Source: Cyanoderma ruficeps (taxonomy: Eukaryota > Chordata > Aves > Passeriformes > Timaliidae). Taken from it: 64,000 nt of DNA. The position numbers were made by a program, and so were the translations under genes. This document shows positions 41,966-56,103 of this stretch, piece after piece; positions within the stretch are counted from its first letter, which is position 1, and every line of letters begins with the position of its first letter. Under the pieces are notes generated by a model. That model was given only the letters and a program-made list of their open reading frames with translations, did not search any database and was not told the DNA's origin. The stretch covers positions 15,286,719 through 15,350,718 of the forward strand of contig VZDJ01000346.1 of assembly GCA_008694505.1 (NCBI GenBank), written 5' to 3'.

Positions 41966-44900
41966 TCACATGAGCTGTGGAGTTAGGACAAATCAACACA
42001 GGAGTTTTGTCTCTAGACTGGCAACAATGACAGTATAAAACCACACTGCCCATAATGAGGTCAGGTTCAATTGTGCTTAATAGGCACCACTGATTTTCAT
42101 TATAATTAACCCCAGAGTGATGGATGAGGTGTGTGAAACACCAAAGCCTTTTCAGAATAACAACTTTAACTTTTTGAACTTCAGGTTTTGTGCATTTAAT
42201 GATAGTTTCTAAACAGCAAATTCCAAAAAAACCCCTTGGAAGCTGACAGAACATTGTAAACTCTCCTGATTTCCACAACAGATTTTTTTTTTTTTAAGCT
42301 AGCTTTATTTACAAGTGTGATTGGTAACAAGAATTCCGAAACACCACCAGGTCAATTAATTACAGTTTGTATTTGTGTCATACTAATTCCTTTAACAGAG
42401 ATTATACTGAATACATGATATTCAGTTACAGTCTTTTCCACTTATTTCTGAAGTAAGTATAAGCTACCATATATACCTGCAGCCCACTATGAACAAATAA
42501 AAGTACAGTATTCTTTAATGAGACCTCTTCGGAACTTTATTTGAAACCCCAGAAAACACTGTCTCATCAACAGTTAGATTTATTTATTTTATTTTAGTCA
42601 GCCAAAGAAGGGCAAAGTACAGTTTCCCTAAATACAAACTGATTTTAACCAGACTGAGCTGTGCATTCATCAGCTTTCATAATGATCCAGGAATATTTAA
42701 AAGTCGGCAACTTTAAGAGTATTGCTCATTAAATTTTTTCTATGGAGTAATGATTTCATTAAACTTCTCATTTAAACAAAAGTCAGGCTGTGTTTGTAGG
42801 CCCAAATACTAATAAGCAGGAAATAGAATTCTTTTGCTGAGAAGAAAATCCAAATTTTAACTCTGTTCCCTTTTTGCAAAGGGAAAAAACAATCAGTAAG
42901 AAACCTTCAGCATCTAAGATGACAATGAGTGAGTACAGGAAAAACAGTCTGGGTTAAAACTAATTTTATTATAAATTAAAAATTACTAACACTGTAAGTT
43001 AAAATTTCTGGGTTTCATAAAATTTAAGTAATTTATTTAACTTTAGTTCATACTGTAGAAGACTGGTGTTCATGCCAAAAAAATACAATGGTTATAATTG
43101 TACTCTGATACATTTCAAATGGAAAGCTTTCTGCAGACATAATTTTGGCTTCAAGACTGGAACACTTTCTTGGCATTGAAAGGGCATTTGATTCATCGGG
43201 TGTTTCACAATGTATCACTAAAAAGACCTGGTAAGCAGCCAGTTCCCTATAGGGTAATTTTTCCATCCAGATGCAAGTGCTATCAGAGGCCCTCGTCAGC
43301 TAAACTAATTATGATCTTGCATTTGCTGATGCCTGCTCACTCTAACATTCGACATCCTCCATTAATCATCAATACAAGGAAAATGAATGAAACGTAAAGA
43401 AATGAGGGCTGGTAAGCTGCACAGCCATAAAAATCTGAAATGAGTGCAATAATTTAACAAGATTGGGGAAATGTTTTTAGTGAGCACAAAGTCAGGCTAA
43501 CAATTGCCCTTTTAAACCAAGAACACAATTTCATTTGTAGAGCAGGTTGTGCTACAATAAGATCAAGATTGTCATCAAGATAATCTCTCTCTCACCTCCT
43601 TACATCATCCCCTACTTTGTCTCTTAAATCAGATGCACAAGTTTATGACATTTTTCTCAATGTAGCTAAGGGGAGAACTAAATGGTAGTTGATATCCTTC
43701 GGCAAACATCTAACTAGTTGTGCATATACGATGCAGCTTGCCCTGGAAAGGTACGTTCATCTATAAGTACATTGAAGGTCCCAATTCTTTTTGTGGCTCC
43801 ATATCCCAGACCAACTTCACCTGGCTGCTGAAATATTTTCCATAAGAGTACAATAAAAACCTTACTAGACTAATCCCAATTCGGTCTACTTGGAGGGTGA
43901 GAAGTTTCCAAGTGATAATGACTGTAGATGGCCAGGATTCAGCTACAACTGCAGAACTGTTCCTTTTCATTCCTACTTCTTGTCTGCTGGCCTATAGTTT
44001 CTTGGTGTAGTGCATTAACCAAGTGGAGTCTTAATCTGAGTCACTCTTTCCACTGTTTTATTTCTGTATGTGTTCCCCGAATTTGGGAAATACCCTCTAC
44101 AAAGTCATGAAAGACTATTAAAATATAGAGAGAGCCATCTAGTTTGTATGCTGCATTTCTACACACCTGAAGGGGGACAGAAGGTAAAGTTACACAGATT
44201 CTCTTCATTAAATGCAATGGAGCTGGTATATCTATAAAACATTGACACAAGCAACTCATTTTTTCCCTCTTTTCTAAAGAAAGATCTGATTCAAACTGGA
44301 TATTAGTTGCAGTGAAATTGTACAACAACTACACCTGACAGCAACCTACAAAATACACAGTAGTAGCTGTATGTATTCAAATCCTATATCTCTGCTTATT
44401 CACTACTTACAATAATTATCTGTTTAAAATTTCAAGTAGTCCAGCTAAACATCCTCCCCTAAATTTAATGCAAATATGAAAATTCATCTTTTGTGCTGTT
44501 CTAAATGTTGCATCTTATCTTTCTTTACCTTCTCTTATTTCTGTATTATTTAAGGACCTTACAGGATAATCAGCATTGACTATTTCAAAGTGTTTCAACA
44601 TAGCTACACATACTAATAAATGAAGAATTAAAACACCTCTGGAAAAACTTAAATGCTGCTACTTTGTTGAGCATTTTGGTTATGAAACAGCTATTTATAG
44701 TGGAGATACACAGCTTTAGAATGGATTTCCTGCCACAAAACAGGACTATGGCAGAATTAGACTAAAGATTCTTGAGTTTCACATGCTACTAACCACAGAA
44801 TGGACCTGCTTGTCAAAATACACCTCAGAAATTTTTATGTCTGCAAGAAAAATATGGAGGGTTTTTTAAAAAGCCTACAATGTAGTAATCCTATTATCTT

Positions 44901-47900
44901 AAATAAATACAGTTTCTTAAAAAGGAAAACAACAAAAACCTAGGCCCTTCATTCCCATATACTAAGCTTTCTAAGTTATTGGGCAGCAGAAATTATTTAC
45001 ATTTTTCTGTTACTAAATGTTAATCAGCAATTCTACTGTTAGTGATGGTACTAGTGCATGGGTCTGTTTGGCTTTGCATACTCACCACTTGAACTAGTCA
45101 ATAATATTGGCCAATATTTTTGCTTTTCTGGGTAGTCTTGCAAAGAAACAGGCCCTTGAGCTCAAATCCAGCAAAGCCTGTGCAGCAGCTATGGCCCATA
45201 GCCCCCATAAAACCCAGCCATGAGCTCAAGTGCTCTGCTAAGCACCACCACCAGCATTCTCAAGAAATAGGTAAAGAGAACTTTTGCTCTCCTTCTAATG
45301 TGATCTTACCACAGTGAATTTCTTAAATCAGCATAGTAAAGGTAAGTCAACATGACTAGCCATGAGAGAGACTGAGCCACAGATAAAAAGGTTTCAGTCT
45401 GTGATCAATGCCACTAGCTGAAATTATCAATGAAAATGTCATGTACATCCTTGGATGAATAAGCCAAAAGGATCTAAATAACTAAAATATGTATCTACGA
45501 AGTCAAGCTTTAATCATCTGGAGCCTTACAACCACTACATTACAATCCCAAATCCTGAAGGGGCCAGTGCAGAGAAGAGCCTGTCTCTATTTCCATTCCA
45601 GTTCTGAGGTCTGGGCATTTAATATCACAGTTGTCTCAAATCACATTAGGCTGAAACTTGGCGTATGTTTTTGTCAGCCCAGATGTAACTTTTTTTTTTC
45701 TTTCTTTCTTGGTACTGAAAACTTGATTTAAATCAGTTCAGCTGTTTATAATTTGGAGATTGGCCAAACTGAAGGGTGGGGGGGGAGGAGATTTCAAGTT
45801 TTTCAGATAACTTTCTAACAAATCTACAGTCAGAGTGGCTTTGCTCCGGGGAGAAAAAAGTATGCACACACTTTAGTATTTTAGTAGTAGCAAAGGAACA
45901 AGTGGATTATTATTTTTATGTAGCAAAGTTATAAAAGTTTGTAATTATTCACTGAATATGTCTTGCAGACCTCTCTACTAACTGTTTTCCCTCAGTAAGA
46001 ACCATGATGAAAGCATGTAATTGCATAACAACCCTCGATATGCATAGAGTTTACTCACATTTTTTATGGTTTCATATCTTGACTATTTCAAATTGAACAA
46101 GTCTGAAACTTCGTATATACACCGTCAAGTCCGAATGCCTAATTTTTTTTAACTCCTTAGATGATTTTCACTAGTTACCAATATTTCATTGAAACAATGC
46201 AATTATTAGTAGTCCTTTCTGCTAAGCAATAAACTAGCAGAGAGTACGATAACAAGTGATTCACTCAGGTGTCTTGCCAGGCTCAGGCTGTTCTTCATAA
46301 AAATGCTTTCGATTTTCAAGGATTGACTGTACAGTTCACATGATTCCAAACTTTGTAGCCATGCAGAAGAATACCTATGTTCCCCATTATAAAAAAAAGT
46401 ATCTCATAATGTACTGAACTTTCAGGGGTTTTTTTCAGTGGAACTTCATGCAGCAAAATATATCCTGTAAGAGCACAGCCAAAAACACTGCTCAGGAACT
46501 GTGACTTTTTAGCTAGCTAGACTAAGCAACGGTGCCTGACACTCTGCTAGTGCCAAATACATCCTGTTTTCAAAATTTCTGCCAGAGGATGCCTTTGGAA
46601 TCTCAAATAGGCTCCACAAGCAGAAGCCGAGCATTTTTCTTACATCCCCCTCTTGGTTTTGGACACAGCAAAACTTATTGCTGATTACTTTCACTTCTTC
46701 AACACAAAACGACGGTACGATGAGGACTGAGTGGATTTTTTACCATCTCTGGCCTCCCTAACATGCCAGAAACAGAGCACACTGTAATCATGGCTCCAGA
46801 ACATGAGGTGCAGTGAAACCATAAGTGTTGCCCAAGAATAAGCATGTGCCTGACCTATTTCCAACAATGAAGTCGGGGAATACAACCATACATGCCCCAC
46901 TGAAAAAAGGCGAAACGCTGGCTCTGGATGCTCTCCGGCAACACGGGAGGTCCAAAAGGAGAACTCCAGGAAACTTGCACGTGCGTTCAGTATGAGCTAG
47001 GTGAATTGTTGTGGAGAGCAACAATTGTAAGCAGCAGGTCTCATACCTTTAATCACTGGGCTGCTACCACACAGTACAGAAAAACAGTATAATGCACTCA
47101 TGATTGCATCTGTTTTTGCTGTACTTGCACTGCCCTCAGTATGAAAGAGTTTCTTGTTCCACACCTGCTACGTCATTCCTGCTTTTTCCTCCTTATATAA
47201 GCAGGTATTGGATTATCTTGAGTTTTGGTGAGGTTTAGATTAATGAAAGTTTAAAACCTGGGCAGGAAGACAGCATCTGGATGTTGGAGTAAGCACTGCT
47301 TTTTTCTATTTAAGATGGGGAAGGCATCTTTCAGACCTCATTTCTTTTGGTTGCAAAGGCACTCAGACCTTTTTGAATGTTTTTAATCAAAACTGCTTTC
47401 TCTCTCCACTGTGAAAACAGACACAACTATGTTTCTGTGAAATCTCACATTTTAAAAATTCAGTTGCTTTTGCTGTAACTATGTCTAAATTAAAGAGAAA
47501 CTCATTGAGGTTTTCTTCCCTTTATAACCTCAACAGCTTTTGGGAATACAACAGACAAAGCAATTTTTTTCCCAGAAGTGAAAAACGGAAACACAAAAAA
47601 TCAGAGTATTAAAGTAGAAGTTGTTTTCAACCTTATGTATGAATTAACAGATGCCTCTAAGTTAATTTAATGTGCCAAATCCAAACTCTTTATCTAAGAC
47701 ATTTTCAAGAACAACTGCAATAAACAGCTGCATTTGAAAGATACATAAGAAAGACATTAGGAAAGACAAGGTAAAAAGAAAATAAAAATGCCAAAAGGAA
47801 AGTAAAAACTACACACTTAATTCATATAGAAAGTTTAGGGGAATTTTTAATGCTCTATCGTGACAGCATTTTTTTATGATATATGCTGTATCATAAACTT

Positions 47901-50900
47901 TTAATGAGAAGAATCAGGGGGGTTTTAGAGAGATAAAAAACCAGACAGTAAATTAAACATTACTGGTAGCACAGCCTTTCAGAATCCTACCCCTGATCCC
48001 TTAGGGAGAGTAAATATTTTAATGTGCATGTAAACTGCAATTATTTTTTTTAACAGCAACAAAAATGAAGATGAGTAGATTTTGTCCCAGCATTTGAAGC
48101 TGTATTTTGTAAAGCTACCTTACAGACAGCAGCATTCACTCTCAAAAAAAAACCCACCCAAGTCCACCCCAAAAACCAGGCAGCAAACTACAGTCTTTTT
48201 GTGTTGTATTGAGCAAGAATGGTTAAGTAGAGATACTAGTTTAGGATGATTTGCATCAAAGTAAAACAATGATCAAAATACTACTAAATTAAGAAAAACA
48301 GAGCTACAAAAAGAAGCCAGTAAATCCACCAGTTGGAACTCTTCACTGTCGTCACCTCCTCCCCTTTACGTCCTCCCTCTAGTTACAGCTGACCCAACCC
48401 TTGCCACTGTGCAGGAAGGGACCTGGCTTTGGACACCACCTTGAGCCAGAGCCTCAGAACTCCACAGGCAGGAATTTACCACCACTTTCAACTTCTGTTA
48501 ATAGCCACATGCAACTATACAATCACTCAAATAATCATAATACACTTTACAATGACTTAATAATTTTTCATTTCCTTGAGCATTTGTCAGTGAAAATTAG
48601 GTAGTTCAAATTTCCTTGTCAATCCATACAGGTGTGGAAGGCAATTTCATAGTTTCACCTTCAAGATCTGCAGTGGCAGAAATACAAAATAATAAAACTT
48701 TTTCTGCTGGTAAGATTTCCTTGTCACAGTTAGTGGCAGTTAATTTTTAACCACAGCGTGTTAAAAATATATGTGATCTTCTGACAGACCAAATACATAC
48801 ACAAAGACTAAACAGATACACATTTCTTAAAAATGTGTATTATTTACATATTTATACCACTTCTTTATGATATGAGCCATTTGTAATGAACAATGAGAAA
48901 TATTTTCTGGTTACCTATATGTTGGTCTGGTTACAAAGAGCAGCTAAATATTTATTTAACCATTTTAAACAAAGCACCATTTTTTGTAAAGTAGTTGACT
49001 TCAACTGTCTTTTACTAGATATAATGTATTTTTATGGTCTTGGCCTTCAATTTGCACAAGGTGACCGCCATTACATCTCTTCCAGTGCCTCAAAGCAGCC
49101 AGCACGGTATGGTATAAGCTCACTTCCAGTGTATTTTGCCACTGAATATCAGCAGTATATAAGACAAAGACTTCCACGGAGGCAACCCAAAAATTTATGT
49201 TTAAGGTTTTATTAAGACCAATAGCAAACAGCAAAAAGCAACCTGGAGACCTGCATTTCCCGCACAAGAATGATGTCACTTTGCAGCAACTGAAACCTAT
49301 TCAAGAGGAATAGAAATTCTGCCTCCAATAATTCACCGAGTCAATTACACAGGAAAGTACTGTAATGGGCTGTCCCCCGTCACACAGCTCACGTACACCA
49401 CTTCCTTCTCAATTACCAACTTGTCTGCATTGCCATCTGTAAAAACGAACACATACCTTGTGCTGCCAGTTTCTGCTCTTGCACTTCCATTAGTGGAACT
49501 GGCTGCAGCTGCTCAAGAAGAAAGCCCTGATTGTCTTTGTTTCCCCTCCATGTAGGCACCATTCTTCTCCTTTCCTTCTGTACTTCAGCTCAAGGTAACA
49601 CATTATCTTTGTTGAGGTGTGTTCACAACTCTTTAAATTAAAGTCTGCCTAAATTTGAGTCCTGTTATCTTTTCATAGTTTATCTAACACAGTAAAAAGC
49701 TGCCAGCAGCATCTTTCAGCATCTGCACTGGAATTATGAAGTTAGTCTTGCAACAGGTTTTATCAATCCTTTTTAAGTACTGCTGTACAAATTCGTAAGT
49801 TGCTGGATAAACAACTTCACACTTTTCTAAATCAGCTTGACCACTCAGGCAATTTCAAAACAGTATTTATGTGAAGCATCCAAAAATAAGATTTAAAAAG
49901 AAGTCATATTTATGAATAAAATAATAATAATATCTGCAAAAAATGGTTAAGTAGACATATTAGTGTACGTGAGCAGGACAGAGGGAGCCTGGTTTGGGAA
50001 CTGTGATCCTGGCCCCATAACCTTTCTCTGCTTGCCCTTTGCTGCAGCAGATTCACGCAGCACCTCTGATGCTGAACGGCCGCTTGAAACCTCAGTGCTC
50101 ACACAGAGAGCTCCTGCCCAAACACCATATGCTTCCAAACAAACTCAGCTTTTCTTAGAGAACAGAGCTAAGCCATTATGAGTCTCTTGCATTTTAGTTT
50201 TAAATAAGAAACACAATATAAAATAGTATAAAATGTAAAAAATTAGACTAGTCTTCTGATCAGCAACTGGCTAGAAGTAGTATCCTCAGAACTAAGCATG
50301 CTGAAAGTGACATCAAAAAAAGGGGAAATGCCTCTGACTCTTTTACTTCTTGGCACAAAGCAAAATTACCCAACCTTTGCTGTCTCAAACGGGGAATCTA
50401 AATCAACAGTCAGACTTTGCTATAAACTAACTGACTTTCTGAGGTAAAGAGTCAGTTACGATGGTAACATGCCCAAGCATGGAATTAGGTGCTTAAATTT
50501 AGGCATCAGTACCAGAGATTTATGTTCAAGCAGGCACACCATGTACCCCTTCTTTCACACAGTAATCTTACTCATTAAATGAACAGACAAGACTGGAGCA
50601 AAGCTCTGTCCATATTTCCTTTAACAGCCTGGATTTGACATGGCAGAAGCAGCAGACTGCTTTTGCAGATCTCAGCTACGAGCCAGTATGTAACTCTACA
50701 TGTGATAGTAATTGAGGGTCCCAATCCCACAAGTGCTCCACTGCAAGCATGAGCACAAAGCTGCTGGAGTTCTCAGCTTCTGGCATCTGTTCCCACTTCC
50801 ACAGAAATCAGATGGGCAAAATTAAGTTTTGAGGAAAAAAAAAAAATCACAGACATTTAAAAAACATTCCCTGACCTTATTAAAGCCCACGTGATCTCTA

Positions 50901-51970
50901 TTTATACAGAAAATAGCTCAGAAAGCCAGCATCTGAGAAGAGGAACTCTCATTTGTAGATTTTGGCTGAGGGCTGCCAAAATCAGCAGGGGAAAGGCTCC
51001 TCAGGGGTAAAAATTTCAAAAGCCATTAAGAGTCTTAGAAGCCTCAGTCCCACTGACTTTTGATCACATACATCCTTCCAAATTTGCACCCCAAATCTGG
51101 AAAATACACTCTAAGAATAACTTTAAATTCGAAGTTACAAAATTAGGATCTGAAGTTTTCATAGAAGTCTCCAAGACTCAGAGAGGAAATGTCAATTAGG
51201 TGTCTACTCCGTGGTGAAAATCAGTGAGGTAAAATTTAGCTGTTACTTGTACTTTTAAAAAATCCCCCTTAGGACCATTAATTTATTTAAAGAAAAAATG
51301 TAACAAAAAAATGTTTCATATGGGCAGCTATAGCTCACATACTCATACTTGTTCAGGAATTGTAATAACTATATCTGAGTCTCATGCAGACGCCGCGAGA
51401 AAGCTGTTCCTAGTGCAGGATACAAAGCAGACTATGTCCGCCTTTTATTTTCAGTACACTTAGGACTGTAGTCTTATTGCAGATCTTGTTATGTGCTGTT
51501 GCTAGAATGATTTCCATTCAGAAAAATCAACATTTGCCAACCCATACCACACAATTACCATAGTTATTTCCTATTGTGAGCTTAGGGAGAAACTGTGGTA
51601 TCCCAGACACCACGGTGTGGTAAATATTGAAAATTAGTGGCCTTTTTATAATGGACATTTTGTACTAATCCAATCCATTCCAAACACTTCCAAATAAAAA
51701 GACAATATGCCAGACTCTGTGTCTAAGTGGTTGGTTCTAACACAATCATCTTATTCCATCCTGTGATCAGAGTTTCAGCAAAAACACTTGATGGCTTCCT
51801 TTGATAGTTTTAGGAAGAATGGACTAGAGCTGTGATCAACTCCAAAACCTACCTAAGAAAGTAACTCCTGATGGAGAAAAGAGGAGGAAAGAAAGCCCCA
51901 GATACCATCTCTGTGTTTGTATCTTTTAAAAGCTAGACCATCTCAAATTGCCTAAAGCCTCCCAGGTTGC

Positions 51971-52522
51971 ACCAGGCAAAGCACCACCAGCAGGTCATGG
52001 GAGGTGATCCTTCATTCTGCTCAGCCCTGGTGAGGCCACACCTGGAGCACTGTATCCAATTCTGGCTCCCCAGGACAAGAAATATCTGGATATATCAGAG
52101 AGAGTCCACTTAAACAACACAAAGATGCTTAAGGGACACAGACTATTATCATACAAGGAGAGCTGGGACTGTGCAACCTAAGGGAGAAGGCTCAGGGGGA
52201 TCTTTTCAGTATGTACCTGATGAGGGAAGGAAAAGAGCCATGCTCCTCTCAGTGGTGCTCCATGAGAGGACAAGAGGCAAAAGCAGCAACTGAAATACAG
52301 GAAATTTCATGTGAACATAATGGAAAATCTTTGTTACAGTGAGGGCTTTTGAACACAAGAGCAGGTTGCTCTGAGAGGCTGTGGAGTGTCTGTCCTTGGA
52401 GAAACTCCAAAGTGACAGGACACAGAGCTTAGCACCATGTGCTGGCTGATCATCCTCTGGGCAATGGGGTTGGATTAGATGACCTCCAGAGCTGCCTCTC
52501 CCAGCCTCAACTATTCTGTGAA
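51971..52522 (+). mobile_element. CR1 LINE 3' fragment, antisense in TRPS1 intron
   Basis: About 550 bp resembling the 3' part of avian CR1 ORF2 and its 3' tail. Landmarks in order: ACCAGCAGGTCATGGGAGGTG, CCTGGTGAGGCCACACCTGGAG, an AAGGAGAGCTGGGACTG stretch, GGTTGGATTAGATGACCTCCAGAG, and the tail CAACTATTCTGTGAAG. CR1 encodes a reverse transcriptase, but this copy is 5'-truncated and decayed by substitutions and indels, with no usable frame. It lies opposite to TRPS1 transcription, as old intronic LINEs often do. Confidence 0.85.
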
Positions 52523-53187
52523 GCTTTCTTCAGTGAGAGGCTGTAGATTGCTTGTCACTCTTCTGTTCTATTAATTTCTATCCATTTTAGCCTTAATTGC
52601 TATTCATTTGCATTGCAACAGAAAGTATTTTAAATTTCAAGGCTATAAAAGTATTAATTAGAATAGACCAGACAAAATTTTACAGATTGCAAACTGCAAG
52701 CTATTAAAAATGAAGAAACCTACTTTAAAATTCCACTGTAAATAATTTCAGAATGTTTACAATGAACATGGAAAAATATCTAAAGTAGTTTTTACAAAAA
52801 TATTTCACTGCTTGCTCTCTCCTATCAAGATCCTAATGCCTACTTGTAAATGAGACTCAATATACGGTGTTATATAGCTTTCCTTAAAAATACCATTAAG
52901 ATGAGAAGAAGAGAACAACTGTTCTACATTTTAGAGACATTTCTCCTTAAATAGTGTTTATGTACTGCAAGCATCCCTTCCATAAACAAACCAGGTCTTT
53001 GGAACAAGTGAACACAATCTCTGAAGAATCTTTACCAGCTTCTATTTCTGGTACATGATGCATTGTGAATTTTAGGCAAACATGGGCATATGGTATCCTA
53101 GTTTGATAGGAAACATTTCATGGAATTCAGACAGAGCCACAGCACAATGACTGAAGACCTTAAAATCTGTGATACAACACAGGGTTA

Positions 53188-53227
53188 AAAAAAAAAAAAA
53201 GAGAGAGAGAGAGAGAAAGAAAAAAGC
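53188..53227 (+). repeat. Poly(A)/(GA)n purine tract
   Basis: A run of about 14 A followed by (GA)n and A/G-rich sequence. Simple repeat in the TRPS1 intron. Confidence 0.9.
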
Positions 53228-54100
53228 CAGAAAAACAAATATTTCCTGATATAAAACTAGAGGCAGTAGAGGCATGTAAAAGCATAAGAAAAAGTAGAGT
53301 CATAGTAACTGGTGTTCACAAAAGAATACTCTGAATCCCCCGTTAACCAAGCTTAACCTCATTAACCAAACTGCCTCAACCTCTCTTTTTTTTTTCCTTT
53401 AGGAGAATCAATGCATTAGGAAATAATAAAAATAAAATCCAAACCAAACAAACAACAAATAACAAACAATATTTATCTTAGGAACAATCATGAAGGATTT
53501 GGGGCTCTTCTGCCTTTGCAGCCTTAGAAGCTGGTATCCCCTCTGTTCTTTCTCCACTCATTCACATCTGCCCTGAGAGAACACTGTTATTACTGCACAG
53601 CAGTGCTTCCAGCAGCCCTACTCTAATTTTTCTCTTACTGGTAAGAAAGTGGCTCTTAAATTGCTTAAGACACCAGCTCCAAAATCTGTATTGTCGGAGT
53701 CAGAATGCATTTCACCAAAGGAGTATTTTCTAATGCAAGTGGCAAGGGACAGCTTACTGCTGGGGGCAGTCATTCTCTGAAATGGCACAAGCCTGACAAG
53801 AGCAGTAAGAGAGAAACACATAACTTAGCGGGGTTTTCCATCAGGAGTTCTGCATGCCGAGGACAAAATGTACCCACCCTGTCACATACTCAGGCTTTAG
53901 TTCAGAGTGCTGTGAAGGACTGAAAAACGGCTTTCAAGAAAGAAATCAGGCACTGCCTGAAGGAAAGACATGGCAAAAGATGTCCTGCCAGCCCACAGCT
54001 ACCTTATTTTTCACATCCTTTGGAGTCTTCTTAAATGAAGCTGACTGTGCAGAAATGCCTTGTAAAACAAGCCCTCTCCTTCCCTTCTGAAGTGGCATCA

Positions 54101-54212
54101 GCGAAGCGGCTCTGCAGCCTCACTCCCAGGCGGCTGTGGCTGATCCACATGTAACTGTGAGGCAAAAACCACAGCGCTGCCTGTACGTGTTCATGCGCTC
54201 GTGCACGTCCTG
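54101..54212. other. CpG-enriched intronic patch
   Basis: Eight CpGs in about 110 bp (for example GCGAAGCGGC, CAGGCGGCTG, CAGCGCTGCC, ATGCGCTCGTGCACG), in an intron otherwise depleted of CpG. Too short for a CpG-island promoter. It may be a regulatory element or an old inserted sequence. Confidence 0.5.
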
Positions 54213-56082
54213 GACACCAAGTCAAAGAAGAACTGATTGGTCCCATTCCATTAGTCAATTTATCAGACTTTGGATAGAAAACATCAGGAAACAGTTTCCT
54301 TTTTACCTTCCACCTGCCAGTATCAGAATTCATCTGATTTTAAAACCGGCCTGCAGAAGGTCTATGTATACAAATTTGAAATAAAAAGAAACCTTTAAAT
54401 TTAGACATGCTGTATGAAATCATAGCTGCTATTTGTGAACAGTCTATATTCAAAGACATATCTGTGTTACTGACACAACAAAAACTCTGACACTCTTAAG
54501 AATTCACTTTTCAATTTAATACAGGTTTTATTTAACAGTGAATGTCAAATTGTTTTCACTCCCTTTCTTTCTCTTTATCACCTACTGGAATCTTCAGAAG
54601 TGAGAAGGAAAAATACACCAGAAAGGAGTACATTTATAATGACATGCCTTTTTTTTTAGGAGAAAAAAAATAACCTTCCATTTCATCAACATCTTTGCCA
54701 AAAGCCCTTTCAGGAACTGAAAAGAGAAGGGCCTTTATTTCCTACATATATTTTATAGGAAACATTTTTTGGTTCTGTGTCATGGACTAGGATTTCACAC
54801 CTTAGTGGCTGGTCATATGGAAATGGACATGACTGTGGAAACTTCATGGCTGTGAAACCCTGATAGTAAAATCAGCAGGAAGATGAGGAAGGTGTGGGGA
54901 ACACTGAATGATTCATGCAGTAACAACCTCTGGATCCTTTGAAGGGATTTTGAGATGGCTGCCAAGGCTACCTGACTATGACCAGCATCCTGCACCCTCT
55001 AAAGCAGGCTGTAAATCTGAGCACGATACAGAGAGAGTATTGCTCCTTAAAATAATGCCCACACATGTAAGTGGATGTGACATGTATGGATTTTTATATG
55101 GAGAGATCTTTCCAAAATCAGGGTGCAATTACCAATGAGTTATACCTCCCAGAAATAATTCCTAGCATATAAATACCGAGCCCTGTTTCCTTTATTAATA
55201 ACAGTCTGAGTTAATGAGGGAACAGCTTCCAGAAGTTACTATAAGCAGTGCAAAGCTAAGCAACTTAGCCACAACATTCAACAAATCAGTGTTTTGCAAC
55301 TGATTCTTCCACTGCCAAATCAAAGACAAATCCTCTCCTACTTCATACTCAGTTAACCTACTGCATAAAGTACAAGGAACACAGAAGACAGTAGAAAATC
55401 TACATAGTTAGCCCTGACTTGATTCCAGTCTGTTTTCAACATAGAACAAAAGAGGAAGATTAAAAACTGACTGCATTGAGTTTGCTTTTTGCTATGGTTA
55501 GCATAATTCTTGGCTGATTTTACTATGGCTTAATGTTCTATCTTTGGAGCCCTGGCACTGTGTGGCAAAACCAGAGCAGACATGGCAGACTAATCTTGAA
55601 GATGACCTGCACAATTTTACATCTCAGGAATGACAGTCTCAAAGCACAGACTGCCTGCACAGCCAGGGCTGTGATTTCTCCTATGTTTCAGTTGATTAAT
55701 GGCCTCATAATGGAATACAAGTTTCCTACAGAATGTTGTAATCTCCCTACAAATTAGGTCTTGTCTGCTGTTTACTGGCAGGTTGTAGGAGCGGCACAGA
55801 GATCAGTGCTGCTCAAAGCACTGGGTGCAGTTTCAGGTACAGAGGGGAAGGGGCAGGAAGCAGCTGGGCAGGACTGTCACCATCAGTTGCTGGCACCAGA
55901 GGGTCCTGTGAGGGCTCTGAAAGGGCACTGCTCCCATGGCACGGACAAAAGAAACACTGGGAAACCATACTTTGGGCAACATAACTCAACAACTGGAACG
56001 AGCTATTTTAAAGATGTGTCAGCCTTAAAAACACCTAATCCCAGCCCTCATTTTGCAGTGTTCCTGCAGGACATATTTGTGC

Positions 56083-56103
56083 GCACACACACACACACAC
56101 ACA
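56083..56103 (+). repeat. (CA)n microsatellite
   Basis: About ten CA units after GTGCG. It produces the THTHTH string in an otherwise meaningless ORF. Confidence 0.9.

Noticed and set aside
50470..51090. Possible ancient palindromic repeat (GGTGCTTAAATTTAGGC and CCTCAGTCCCACTGACTTTTG strings)
   Set aside because: Reminiscent of old reptile/bird repeats, but the matches are short and I could not define boundaries or a family.
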